Part shown: piece by piece, positions 53,899-62,607 of the stretch | Position numbering within the stretch: position 1 is the first letter of the stretch | How the letters are laid out: each line of letters starts with the position of its first letter | DNA from: Gammaproteobacteria bacterium | Lineage (GTDB): Bacteria > Pseudomonadota > Gammaproteobacteria > Thiohalobacterales > Thiohalobacteraceae | Direction of reading: 5' to 3' | Length of the DNA stretch: 64,000 nt | Assembly (NCBI GenBank): GCA_018819175.1 | Contig: JAHJQQ010000043.1 | Location: forward strand, 1-64,000 | The notes under the pieces: generated by a model | What the model saw: only the letters and a program-made list of their open reading frames with translations | The model's database searches: none | Told to the model about the DNA's origin: nothing | Translations under genes and position numbers: made by a program

Positions 53899-53961
53899 CC
53901 AATCAGACTGTTGAAACTCAGCTACTGGTCAGCTTGTGGCTGGTCTGTCTGGCGCACATCA

Positions 53962-54381
53962 TCAATTAGGTGAGGGCACGTATTCGAACATCTCTGCATG
54001 CAGCACCCAGCCTGATTCATCCACTACCACCACCGACCATTTACCAGCCTGATCGGCCAAGAGTTGCTTCTTCGAAAAGACCCGCCAGCGCGGACCACCC
54101 ACCTCGAACGGCACCTCGGCAACCACTTCCCCCCCATACTCCCAGCGATGGGTTACGGTATGTCCTGACAGCTGCCTGAGTTCCGTAAAAAAATAGACGT
54201 CGTGCGGCGTCCCCTCGACACGCACCACAACATCGCCGGGCTCGCGATTCTCGATCGCCGTGGTGAATAGCGCGCGCTCGACCCAGCCCGTGGGTTTCTC
54301 ACCAACGGGAATATCCTCGGCGCTGGCCAGATTCGCCGCCAGCGCAAGAGCCAGTCCTGACACCCACTTGGTTAACCGCAT
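53962..54381 (-). CDS. Secreted DUF2914 domain protein
   Basis: A 139-residue periplasmic protein. Signal peptide residues 1-21 (LTKWVSGLALALAANLASA), then the DUF2914 domain with ERALFTTAIENREPGDVVVR and THRWEYGGEVVAEVPFEVGG and RWRVFSKKQLL. DUF2914 has no assigned role. ATG 54381 is best spaced from GAGGAG; ATGs at 54387 and 54399 would be too close to it. Single gene. Confidence 0.85.
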   Translation of the reverse strand: MRLTKWVSGLALALAANLASAEDIPVGEKPTGWVERALFTTAIENREPGDVVVRVEGTPHDVYFFTELRQLSGHTVTHRWEYGGEVVAEVPFEVGGPRWRVFSKKQLLADQAGKWSVVVVDESGWVLHAEMFEYVPSPN

Positions 54382-54683
54382 GCCCATGCTCCTCAGCAAC
54401 CCAGACTACCTTCAGCATACCCGACCAGCTGCGCCAATCACCGCGCCTGGCATCACACTTCCCTGAAACATATTTACCAGTACAGAATCGGTTATTCCAA
54501 ACATCATGCAACGAGATAACCCAATCACAATACACTTATAGTTGTTATTGTAATTCATTGACCATTGTCGCGTTGCCCTGCCTACCCTGCTAAACTCACC
54601 CACAGTCGCACATGCCGTACAACGCTGACATGCGCGTTCCGAGTATCCGTTCCCCAGACTAGAAAACAATTGAGGTGGTATGT

Positions 54684-54986
54684 ATGAGTGCACAACTGTC
54701 TGTCCAGGTCGATGGTGAAGGCTTCCTGATCAACCGCGACGATTGGTCTGAAGAGGTTGCCCGTGAATTGGCCCAGGCCGATGGTATGGAGATCTCCGAC
54801 GAAATCATGAAATACATCCTGGAAGCGCGCCAGATGTATGAGGACGACGGCGTGGTACCGCCGATCCGCAAGTTCTCCAAGGCCATGGGCGTCGATAGCA
54901 AACATCTTTACGATGTTTTCATGAAAGGCCCGATGAAGATCATTTGCAAACTCGGCGGCCTGCCCAAACCGACCGGTTGCGTCTGA
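54684..54986 (+). CDS. dsrC: DsrC/TusE-family sulfur carrier with both redox cysteines
   Basis: A 100-residue protein with the family fold: GFLINRDDWSEEVARELAQ, GMEISDEIMKYILEARQMYE and GVVPPIRKF. The flexible C-terminal arm ends IICKLGGLPKPTGCV with C88 and C99, C-x10-C, both required for the persulfide and trisulfide chemistry of DsrC in dissimilatory sulfur metabolism. TusE proteins usually have only the last one. This therefore looks like a DsrC. No dsrAB nearby. ATG 54684 follows TGAGGTGG. Confidence 0.92.
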   Translation: MSAQLSVQVDGEGFLINRDDWSEEVARELAQADGMEISDEIMKYILEARQMYEDDGVVPPIRKFSKAMGVDSKHLYDVFMKGPMKIICKLGGLPKPTGCV

Positions 54987-55005
54987 AGCCTCAACGCTCG
55001 ACGAC

Positions 55006-55034
55006 AAAACGCCGGCTCTGATGCCGGCGTTTTG
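55006..55034. terminator. Bidirectional terminator
   Basis: AAAACGCCGGC (55006-55016) pairs with GCCGGCGTTTT (55024-55034), a six-base loop. It lies between dsrC and the convergent zapE and works in both directions. Confidence 0.92.
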
Positions 55035-56126
55035 CTATCTGACGAAGCGATGCGGCTTGGTCAGATAGCGGTGACTGCCCATTTCCACCAAACGGCTCAC
55101 TGTGCGCTGAAACGCAAACTGCAAATAACGCCCGGCATACAGGTTTTCCGGGCTGTCCTGCGCCGTCGCCACCAACTTCACATTGTGATCATAGAGCGCA
55201 TCAATAAGGTGCATGAAGCGCTTGGCTGCATCGTCCTTACCCTCGTCCATCCGCGGAATACCACTCAACAGCACCGTGTGATAGGTCTGCGCTATTTCCA
55301 GATAATCGCGCGCCCATAGCGGCGCTTCGCACAGATCCGCAAACCGGAACCAGGCCACATCATCGGCACTGGCGACCAATGGAATCCGATGCTGATTCAA
55401 CACCAGCGCCTCTCCATAGCTGATCTGCGTCGGCGCCAACTGCTGCAGATGCGACTCCAACATCGCCTGCGCCTCATCACCTTCCAACTGATGATAGGTA
55501 CCGCTGCGGTCCAGCAACTCACAACGAAAATCGATGGGCGATTCCAGATGCAGAATCAGGGTATGCGCCTTAATCAGATCGATGGCATAGAGAAAGCGAT
55601 CCCGCTGCAGACCTTCCAGATAAAGATCGTCCGGGATGATATTGGAAGTTGCGACCAGGGTAATGCCCTGTTCAAACATGGCGTGTAGCAGACCGGCGAG
55701 AAGCATGGCATCGGCGATATCGTGGACATGGAATTCGTCCAGACAGAGCACACGCAGCTGCTGCGCCATACGCTTGCCGATGATCTTCAGCGGATTAGGC
55801 GTCTTGGGTAATGTCTTGAGCTGTTCGTGGATCTCTTGCATGAAACGGTGAAAATGCACGCGCCGTTTATGCGGGAACGGTAAGCTGTCAAAGAAGCTAT
55901 CGACCAGATAGGTCTTGCCTCGCCCCGGCCCACTCCAGAGATAAACACCGCGAGCCGGGCGGCCCGGTTTGCGTAACAGCCGTGCCCACCATCCTGTCGC
56001 AGGCACCGGCGCCGCAACCAACACTTCAAAGAGTTGCTGCAGTACTTCGACAACCTGTGCCTGGGCCGGATCGGCACGCATCACACCGCGGTCAATATCT
56101 GCCAGATAGCGGGTGCGCGGGTCCAC
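55035..56126 (-). CDS. zapE: Cell-division ATPase ZapE (AFG1 family)
   Basis: A 363-residue AFG1/LACE1-like ATPase. Walker A is G66-P-G-R-G-K-T72 and Walker B is LCLDEF at 127-132. The sensor region LVATSNIIPDDLY follows. Works with FtsZ during constriction and under low oxygen in E. coli. Start GTG 56126 is used as the only start reaching the usual N terminus (DPRTRYLADI); a later ATG (codon 16) is possible. Terminated by the hairpin at 55006-55034. Confidence 0.93.
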   Translation of the reverse strand: MDPRTRYLADIDRGVMRADPAQAQVVEVLQQLFEVLVAAPVPATGWWARLLRKPGRPARGVYLWSGPGRGKTYLVDSFFDSLPFPHKRRVHFHRFMQEIHEQLKTLPKTPNPLKIIGKRMAQQLRVLCLDEFHVHDIADAMLLAGLLHAMFEQGITLVATSNIIPDDLYLEGLQRDRFLYAIDLIKAHTLILHLESPIDFRCELLDRSGTYHQLEGDEAQAMLESHLQQLAPTQISYGEALVLNQHRIPLVASADDVAWFRFADLCEAPLWARDYLEIAQTYHTVLLSGIPRMDEGKDDAAKRFMHLIDALYDHNVKLVATAQDSPENLYAGRYLQFAFQRTVSRLVEMGSHRYLTKPHRFVR

Positions 56127-56272
56127 TATGAACCTATCTCAACATTGCAGATCGGCCGTTCAGGCAAGGCGTGAGCCCTGCGAGAAGCGGAGTTTATACG
56201 AATAAATGAGCATCGGAGCAGGGTCCGCAACGCCACATAAGAGGCCTGGATGCCTTTTGAGATTGGTTCATA

Positions 56273-56740
56273 TCAATTCAGGTCGCGCACCAGTTCCAGC
56301 ACAGCAGCGGCATGCCCTTTGGCATTGACACCATACAGCGCATGCCGGACGACACCCGCGGTATCGATGATGAAAGTGGAGCGCACGATACCCAACCGTT
56401 TCACACCGTCTTTCTCTTTCTCCTGCCAGACGCCGTAATCCTCGCAAGCCTCACCATCGACGTCCGCCAGCAGTTGCACAGCCAGCCCATGCTTGTCCCG
56501 GAACGCCGCATGACTGCCGCAGTCGTCGCGGCTGACGCCGAGCACAATACAGTTCGCCTGCTCGAATTCATCGGCAAGATTAGTGAAATCCAGCGCCTCC
56601 AGCGTGCATCCGGAGGTATCGTCTTTGGGATAGAAATACAGCACAACATGATGTTTACCACGGTGTGCCTTGAGAGTGACATTGCGCATATCGGCATCAG
56701 GCAGCGCAAAATCCGGTGCGACTTGACCGGCTTGTAACAT
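56273..56740 (-). CDS. bcp: Peroxiredoxin Bcp/PrxQ, lacking the usual resolving Cys
   Basis: A 155-residue thiol peroxidase. The peroxidatic cysteine is C45 in DTSGCTLEALDF, and R120 fits the catalytic arginine. The resolving cysteine of the typical Bcp (five residues on, C50 in E. coli) is replaced by Leu50. Other cysteines are C64, C74 and C99, any of which could take over, or the protein may be a 1-Cys type. Start 56740 is right before MLQAGQVAPDF. Confidence 0.92.
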   Translation of the reverse strand: MLQAGQVAPDFALPDADMRNVTLKAHRGKHHVVLYFYPKDDTSGCTLEALDFTNLADEFEQANCIVLGVSRDDCGSHAAFRDKHGLAVQLLADVDGEACEDYGVWQEKEKDGVKRLGIVRSTFIIDTAGVVRHALYGVNAKGHAAAVLELVRDLN

Positions 56741-56802
56741 GAGGAAGCCTCCACAATGATTGCCTGCGCGGAACAATCTCGTCCGGCGCTATAGTATGGC
56801 GA

Positions 56803-57507
56803 TTATAAGTCCGCATCCTTGGCGGCGGAACCCGCCTGTGATTTCGCTCGAGTAAAACGGAAACTCTTCGGCGATGTCGTGCCACCGGAAATAATAAAAC
56901 TCATTGCCTCATCCATGCTCCATGTGGTTTCCATCAGACGATCCACAGGTACGATCTCCAGATAACCCGAGGTCGGATTTGGTGTGGTTGGCACATACAC
57001 CGCCGCCATATCACGACCGCTGCTCTCTTCGCGGAAGGTCTTCATTACAAACCCGACGGCCTGCATATCCGGATGGGGGAAATCGATCAGCACCACGCGA
57101 TGCACACCATCCGGCTTCTGCTCAATCACCGCCATCAATTGCTTGACCGAACCATAAACCTTTTTCACCATCGGGATACGGTTAATAATCCCATCCACGA
57201 GCAGCAGCAGACGTCTTCCCACGACCTGAGTGACCAACCAGCCCAGCAGGCACAGGGAAATCAACACAATCAACACACCCAGAACCGACTGGAAGCCGGT
57301 ATCCAGTAACCACTCGGCCGCACCCGGCCAACCCGGACGCAGCGCACGGGCCAAAATCGCGATCCAGGGACGACCGAGCTGCGCCAACTGACTGAGCAAA
57401 AAATCGAACACCAGCCAGGTGATCCAGATCGGTATGGCCGTGAGCACCCCCGCCAGGAGGTAGCGCTGTACCCGCGCTATGAATGTGCCCTTGTTTTCAG
57501 TTTGCAT
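56803..57507 (-). CDS. DUF502 family membrane protein
   Basis: A 234-residue DUF502 protein with two N-terminal membrane helices (about 17-40 and 73-95: VLTAIPIWITWLVFDFLLSQ and LGVLIVLISLCLLGWLV) and a cytoplasmic or periplasmic C-terminal half with IPMVKKVYGSVKQLMAV and VVLIDFPHPDMQAVGFVMKT, GRDMAAVYVPTTPNPTSGYL. These sequences are conserved in the family. Function unknown. ATG 57507 follows GAGGG. Confidence 0.92.
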   Translation of the reverse strand: MQTENKGTFIARVQRYLLAGVLTAIPIWITWLVFDFLLSQLAQLGRPWIAILARALRPGWPGAAEWLLDTGFQSVLGVLIVLISLCLLGWLVTQVVGRRLLLLVDGIINRIPMVKKVYGSVKQLMAVIEQKPDGVHRVVLIDFPHPDMQAVGFVMKTFREESSGRDMAAVYVPTTPNPTSGYLEIVPVDRLMETTWSMDEAMSFIISGGTTSPKSFRFTRAKSQAGSAAKDADL

Positions 57508-57572
57508 CACAACCCTCAAATCGCCGGTCTGACCGCGTTATACTCCCTGAGCAGAGAACTTGGCCAGGAAAG

Positions 57573-58421
57573 ATGTCCGTGAGCAACACCAACATTATTG
57601 TCGCCGCACTCTATAAATTCGTCCAACTCCCGGACTGCGCCAAGCTGCGCGACAGCTTACAGACGCATTGCGAACAACTGCAGATCAAGGGCACGCTGCT
57701 GCTCGCCCCGGAGGGCATCAATGGCACTGTGGCAGGCAGTCGTGTCAACATCGATGCTCTACTGAAACACTTACGCAGTGATTCACGACTGGCCGATCTG
57801 GAGCATAAGGAATCTTCCGCCGAGCATATGCCGTTTGGTCGCATGAAGGTACGCATCAAACGTGAAATCGTCACGCTTGGCCGTCCGGAAGCAGACCCAA
57901 GCCGTCAGGTTGGCACCTATGTCGAACCGGCCGACTGGAACCGGCTGATCCAGGATCCTGAAGTTCTGGTCGTCGATACTCGCAACGATTACGAATTTGC
58001 CATAGGCAGCTTCGCCGGCGCCATCGACCCGGGCACGCGCAGCTTCCGTGAATTCCCGGACTTCGTGAATAACCGCCTTGCCGATGCACGCACGCGCAAA
58101 ATCGCTACGTTCTGCACCGGCGGTATCCGCTGCGAAAAGGCCACCGCCTTTCTACTCGAACAGGGTTTTGAGGAGGTCTATCACCTCAAGGGCGGTATTC
58201 TGAAATACCTGGAACAGATAAAACCGGAAGATAGCCTATGGCGGGGCGACTGTTTCGTGTTCGATGAGCGCGTAAGTATCGGACATGGATTGCAGCAGGG
58301 TAGCGCTGTGCTCTGCGCCACCTGCGGCTGGGCGGTCAGCGCAGATGATCGCGCCTCCGCGCAGTATCTCGCTGGCGAATATTGCCCGCACTGCCACGCG
58401 CAGAACCGGAAAACAGCCTAA
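57573..58421 (+). CDS. trhO: tRNA uridine(34) hydroxylase TrhO
   Basis: Oxygen-dependent hydroxylation of uridine 34 in certain tRNAs (formerly YceA rhodanese). 282 residues: an N-terminal acylphosphatase-like domain with KGTLLLAPEGINGTVAGSR, then a rhodanese domain with the conserved cysteine loop CTGGIRCEKATAF, and a C-terminal zinc-like CATCGWAVSADDR…YCPHCHAQ. Both CxxC pairs are visible. ATG 57573 follows AGGAAAG. Convergent overlap of 4 bases with the next gene. Confidence 0.94.
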   Translation: MSVSNTNIIVAALYKFVQLPDCAKLRDSLQTHCEQLQIKGTLLLAPEGINGTVAGSRVNIDALLKHLRSDSRLADLEHKESSAEHMPFGRMKVRIKREIVTLGRPEADPSRQVGTYVEPADWNRLIQDPEVLVVDTRNDYEFAIGSFAGAIDPGTRSFREFPDFVNNRLADARTRKIATFCTGGIRCEKATAFLLEQGFEEVYHLKGGILKYLEQIKPEDSLWRGDCFVFDERVSIGHGLQQGSAVLCATCGWAVSADDRASAQYLAGEYCPHCHAQNRKTA

Positions 58422-58735
58422 TCCGCACGCTTTGGCGACAACACCTCATATGTCTCCCGTTCGCCCACCTCCTGACCGTGCAGATAGGCGCGTCCCCAGC
58501 TCAATAACTCACAACCCGCCAACAGATCGGGGGCATCTGCCTGCGCCCGGCCGGAGAGCAGCGCGGCATATCCCAGCGCATCCATAGCTCCGATCATGCC
58601 GTTGGCATAACCCCGGTTGTACCAAAGCTGTTCCTGTTCAGGCTGTTCGAAGAAACCTTCCGTTTCTGCCTGAAGACGCTCAATCAGCGCCAATAAACGT
58701 TCCAGCCTGACCTCAGCGGATGATGGGTTCTGCAT
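58418..58735 (-). CDS. Small conserved protein, function unknown
   Basis: A 105-residue soluble, acidic protein (LERLLALIERLQAETEGFFE then LWYNRGYANGMIGAMDALGY and LLSWGRAYLHGQEVGERETY). Alanine-rich helices suggest a helical bundle. No motif recognised. It is convergent with trhO and overlaps it by 4 bases. Confidence 0.75.
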   Translation of the reverse strand: MQNPSSAEVRLERLLALIERLQAETEGFFEQPEQEQLWYNRGYANGMIGAMDALGYAALLSGRAQADAPDLLAGCELLSWGRAYLHGQEVGERETYEVLSPKRAD

Positions 58736-58851
58736 GCGATTCCCGGCATAATATGTCTGTCAGCAGTTTACCCGATGATCAGCGTCTGCACCCAAACAGT
58801 CTTCTTGCTGGTCCGCTACACTAGCCGCGTTCACCGCCACAGGCACCAAAA

Positions 58852-59667
58852 ATGAAAATTGTTTCCTTCAACACCAACGGCATTCGCGCCCGCCCGCATC
58901 AGCTGCAAAGCCTGGTCGAACGCTATGCACCCGACATCATCGGCATTCAGGAATCCAAGGTGCAGGATATCGAATTCCCGCGCGCCGACATCGAAGCCCT
59001 GGGTTATCAAGCCTATTTTCACGGCCAGAAAGGTCATTATGGTGTTGCGTTGCTGACACGAGTGCCGGCAGAATCCGTCATCAAGGGCCTGCCGGGCGAC
59101 GGCGAAGATGCACAACGGCGCCTGATCACCGCGCGTTTTCCGCTCGCGGAGGGGAAGCACCTGACCGTGATCAACGGTTATTTCCCGCAGGGTGACAGCC
59201 GCGACCATGAAACCAAATTTCCCGCAAAACGGAAGTTCTACGCTGATCTGCAAACATTGCTGGAACGTGACTATTCGCCCCAGGATCTGCTGGTGGTGAT
59301 GGGCGACATGAATATCGCGCCACAGGATGTTGATATCGGCATCGGTGAGGACAATGCCAAGCGCTGGCTCAAAACCGGCAAATGCAGTTTCTTACCGGAA
59401 GAACGCGACTGGTATCAGCGCCTGTTGGATTGGGGACTGGCGGATAGCTATCGTGCCTGTCACGCGGAGCGTGATGACCTGTTCAGCTGGTTCGATTACC
59501 GCAGCCGCGGTTTCGAGGCCGAGCCGAAGCGCGGCCTGCGCATCGACCATATCCTGGCCACAGCACCGCTGCTGTCACAGTGCCGCGATGCCGGCATCGC
59601 CTATGATATCCGCGGCATGGAGCGCCCTTCGGACCATTGTCCGATCTGGGCTGATTTCGCTGTTTGA
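58852..59667 (+). CDS. xthA: Exodeoxyribonuclease III
   Basis: Apurinic/apyrimidinic endonuclease and 3'-5' exonuclease of base-excision repair. 271 residues. Catalytic set: N7, E34 (GIQESKV), GDMNIAP near 151-157, and the C-terminal SDHCPIWADF histidine. The Mg2+-binding and DNA-contact loops are intact. ATG 58852. Single gene. Confidence 0.95.
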   Translation: MKIVSFNTNGIRARPHQLQSLVERYAPDIIGIQESKVQDIEFPRADIEALGYQAYFHGQKGHYGVALLTRVPAESVIKGLPGDGEDAQRRLITARFPLAEGKHLTVINGYFPQGDSRDHETKFPAKRKFYADLQTLLERDYSPQDLLVVMGDMNIAPQDVDIGIGEDNAKRWLKTGKCSFLPEERDWYQRLLDWGLADSYRACHAERDDLFSWFDYRSRGFEAEPKRGLRIDHILATAPLLSQCRDAGIAYDIRGMERPSDHCPIWADFAV

Positions 59668-59699
59668 GTATCCAAGATCTGCGAGCAGATTCATAAGTA

Positions 59700-59877
59700 C
59701 TTAGGGAAACTCTGAATAATTCGTCATTGCGGCGCAGGCCGGACAAAAGCACGGAGCGCGTTGGACGCCGGCCAAGCGGCCCGTAGGGCGAGCGAGGCGA
59801 GTAATCCAGTGCCTCGAATCACATGGATTCCGGCCTGCGCCGGAAGGACGGTTTAGTAATAAATCAGAGGTCCTTAG
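59700..59877. repeat. 178-base element with imperfect terminal inverted repeats in a 460-base gap
   Basis: The left end TTAGGGAAACTCTGAATAATTC and the right end TCAGAGGTCCTTAGAG are related as inverted repeats, and just inside lie GGCGCAGGCCGG and CCGGCCTGCGCCGG palindromes. No coding potential, so a MITE-like or REP-composite element. The remaining space to 60129 contains no gene I recognise. Confidence 0.7.
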
Positions 59878-60129
59878 AGCACCTTGCGGCCTAGGCAGAA
59901 CAACCCCAGCGTAGATTTCTTCCGTCCATGATGGGGGGTGAAATGCGACGTAACTCGTCGATTTAGCCAATACACTGGCCATGCATCCCATACATGGCCC
60001 TGCCCGGTTAAGCCGCAGGAGTTGCAACCACAGGGTATCTGGCACAATCTTGGCTTGTATGGTTTCTGTGAAACAGTACACGGTCGCCTGTAGGTTGCTG
60101 ACCTATCGTAGGTAGCCAAGGGGGAACAT

Positions 60130-61539
60130 ATGCAGCTGGCGGCACGGATACAGGTCTATTTGGATAGGCAGCGGATTCCTTACGCGCTGATTCCGCACGA
60201 GCCTACCCAGACCCTTGGTGAAGCAGCGGCAGCCACGCATATTGATCCGCAGCGCATGGCGCGCGCCGTGCTGTTGCAGGATGACAAAGGCCTGCTGCTG
60301 GCCATATTGCCTGCCACTTATCTGATCGACTTCCGCGCCCTTCACGAACAGTTTGGCCGCAGTTTCAAGCCCGCAACGCAGGAACAGGTCAGCGCTATTT
60401 TCAGTGACTGCGAACACGGCTCCGTGCCGCCACTCGCGGAACCCTACGGACTGAAAGCCATTATCGACGAACAATTCGCCGGCACTGGCCCAATCCACTT
60501 TGAAGCCGGCTACCATCATTGCCTGGTCCGCATTCCAAGCGAGGTGTTCCATACCCTGCACTGCGACAGTAAGCGTGTACGCATCGCTCGCCCGCTGAGC
60601 GTGCTGGAAAGCCGCGACCCGCGCGACTTCATGTTACCGGGTGAGTTGCACAAACAGCATCCGCTGACCGACCTGCGTCCCCTGGACGATATCCGTCAGC
60701 GCATCGAACAGATCGACCGTTTGCCGACAATGCCGGAGATGGGCAACCGACTGCTGCGGCTGCACAACGACCCTCATGCGACCATCGAAGACCTGACCGA
60801 TATCATTCAGGTAGACCCCAGCCTCACGGCACAGATTATCCGTTATGCCCGTTCATCATTTTTCGGTTATCGCGGCAGGATCGAAACCCTGCCGCATGCA
60901 GTGACGCGGGTGTTGGGATTCGAAACAGTAATGAACATGGCACTGGGATTGGCCGCCAGCCGCACCTTTCGCAACCCGGCCGATGGCCCGCTGGGGCTGC
61001 AGGCGTTCTGGAAACACGCCGCATACAGTGCGGCATTGGCCCAGGCACTCGCCACTGCCATTGGTCCAAGACTACCGCTCAAACCCGGGGTCGCCTATCT
61101 GGCCGGTCTGCTACATAACTTCGGCTACCTGCTTGCCGGGCACCTCTTCCGCCCCGAATTTTTTCTGCTTAACCGTGTCGTCGCGGCCAATCCGCAAGTG
61201 CCCGTCGCATTGATCGAGCGCCGCGTGCTCGGTATCGGGCACACCGAAATCGGCGCCCTGCTGATGGCATTCTGGGATATGCCGAAGGCCGTCATCCTCA
61301 GTTGCCGTGAACATCACAATGAAAATTATGCCGGCGAGATGTCCGAATACGTTCACCTTATCCAATGCGTAGATCATCTGCTGCGCGCGCATAACATTGG
61401 CGAAGGCAACGATAGCGAACCACCCGTGGCGATTCTCACGGCGCTAGGCCTGGATCTGGATAAGGCCAGGCATATTACCGAACGACTACTGGAATCCAAT
61501 GATGCACTGGAGGCGATGGCGCACCAGCTCGCCGCTTAA
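60130..61539 (+). CDS. YbaK deacylase domain fused to HDOD domain
   Basis: A 469-residue protein. Residues 1-155 form a YbaK/ProX-like aminoacyl-tRNA deacylase domain (ETLGEAAAATHIDPQRMARA, DDKGLLLAILPATYLIDF, GSVPPLAEPYGLKAIIDEQF) and residues about 195-400 an HDOD domain (PTMPEMGNRLLRLHNDPHAT and later LAGLLHNFGYLLAGHLFRPE). The HDOD part is associated with signalling in proteobacteria. Its N terminus is related to the 2931 gene. The ATG follows AAGGGGGAACAT. Confidence 0.9.
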   Translation: MQLAARIQVYLDRQRIPYALIPHEPTQTLGEAAAATHIDPQRMARAVLLQDDKGLLLAILPATYLIDFRALHEQFGRSFKPATQEQVSAIFSDCEHGSVPPLAEPYGLKAIIDEQFAGTGPIHFEAGYHHCLVRIPSEVFHTLHCDSKRVRIARPLSVLESRDPRDFMLPGELHKQHPLTDLRPLDDIRQRIEQIDRLPTMPEMGNRLLRLHNDPHATIEDLTDIIQVDPSLTAQIIRYARSSFFGYRGRIETLPHAVTRVLGFETVMNMALGLAASRTFRNPADGPLGLQAFWKHAAYSAALAQALATAIGPRLPLKPGVAYLAGLLHNFGYLLAGHLFRPEFFLLNRVVAANPQVPVALIERRVLGIGHTEIGALLMAFWDMPKAVILSCREHHNENYAGEMSEYVHLIQCVDHLLRAHNIGEGNDSEPPVAILTALGLDLDKARHITERLLESNDALEAMAHQLAA

Positions 61540-61556
61540 CAACCTTGCTGTACGTC

Positions 61557-62081
61557 TCACGCGTTCGTGTAACGCAAGATCTCCACACGCCAACGCCGTG
61601 CTCCCGCATGCAGTATCAGGCAGGATGGACCGCCGTAAGTGCGGGCATGACCGGCGGCACCGGGATTCAATACCCAGATTGATTCAGCCTGATCGCAGAC
61701 CAAACGATGACTGTGCCCGTAGACAATGGCCCGGGCATTCGGAAACTGATTGCGCAGGCGTGCATGTCGATCTCGCACCGCGCCGGCACGGTGGCCGTGC
61801 ACCACTGCCAGGATTCCACCTGGCAATTCCAGCTGCAGCGTCTCGGGCAAGGCCTTAAGCAGAGCATGTTCAGCGCGCGGCCACTTGGCGGGGATGTCGT
61901 TGTTCCCACGGACGGCGGCCACCGGCGCCACTTTAGGCTGCAGCGCCGCCAGTATCGAGGCATTCCCGATATCGCCGGCATGCACCGCATAGTCACAGTC
62001 GGCTACACAGGAAGCGATGCGCACATCCAGACTACCGTGGGTATCCGACAATAATGCAACCCGCAACGATGAACCGCTCAT
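61557..62081 (-). CDS. YfcE/MJ0936-type metallophosphoesterase
   Basis: A 174-residue calcineurin-like phosphoesterase. Metal motifs are SDTHG at 12-16, AGDIG near 36, RGNND at about 58-62 and VHGHRAG and YGHSHRLV. Family members cleave phosphodiesters such as p-nitrophenyl substrates; the natural substrate is unknown. No fusion or signal. It is followed closely by the lipoprotein gene on the same strand; their stop and start are separated by 2 bases if transcribed in order. Confidence 0.9.
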   Translation of the reverse strand: MSGSSLRVALLSDTHGSLDVRIASCVADCDYAVHAGDIGNASILAALQPKVAPVAAVRGNNDIPAKWPRAEHALLKALPETLQLELPGGILAVVHGHRAGAVRDRHARLRNQFPNARAIVYGHSHRLVCDQAESIWVLNPGAAGHARTYGGPSCLILHAGARRWRVEILRYTNA

Positions 62082-62083
62082 GC

Positions 62084-62554
62084 TTACGGCCGGGGTTTCG
62101 CCTGCATATCGAACTCGCCACGGTAATCAAACGGCACCGGGAAGGGCGATCCTTGCAGTGCGAGTTTCCCGCTCAATCGATAGCTGATTGATTTGGCTGG
62201 CTTGTGGCCTGCATCGCGCAATTGTTCAAGCACCCGTCGCAGGTCGCTGACGACATCAACCGGCAGCAGCGCCTCACCGAAACGCGGGACCGTCACATTG
62301 ACATTACTGACGCCCCGGGCGAATTCGCGGTCGTTGATATACAGCGTACAGCTCAGCCCGGATATCGGCAGATCATGATCATCGGGGTTCTGCACGCGCA
62401 GCTGCAACTGATAGCGTTGCTCGAACAGGGTCATCTCACCCATCTGCAGCCCAGCCAGATTCACCATGGGTGGCTCGCGCACTTTACCTGGCGAGACACA
62501 TGCCACCGTCAGCATGGCGAGTAACCCGATCAGCAATAAACGGCTATAGAACAT
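62084..62554 (-). CDS. LEA-type-2/WHy-domain lipoprotein
   Basis: A 156-residue protein with a lipoprotein-like signal (LLLIGLLAMLTVAC, lipobox TVAC) and a LEA14/WHy domain (about 35-150, VQNPDDHDLPISGLSCTLYI, FGEALLPVDVVSDLRRV). Such domains are found in desiccation-related plant and bacterial proteins; in bacteria, the role is not settled. Its stop is 2 bases upstream of the phosphoesterase start, so both genes likely share an mRNA. Confidence 0.85.
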   Translation of the reverse strand: MFYSRLLLIGLLAMLTVACVSPGKVREPPMVNLAGLQMGEMTLFEQRYQLQLRVQNPDDHDLPISGLSCTLYINDREFARGVSNVNVTVPRFGEALLPVDVVSDLRRVLEQLRDAGHKPAKSISYRLSGKLALQGSPFPVPFDYRGEFDMQAKPRP

Positions 62555-62607
62555 ATTGATTCCCTTTGCTGCGGCGATAGTATCTTGAAGTGAGTATACT
62601 CGTAGAT

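Noticed and set aside
54540..54660. A promoter TTGACC before dsrC
   Set aside because: No -10 box at a proper distance could be found for it.
59701..60081. Possible transposase remnant in the 59668-60129 gap
   Set aside because: The translation does not resemble any transposase I know; the region is explained by an inverted-repeat element and the remaining part has no signal.
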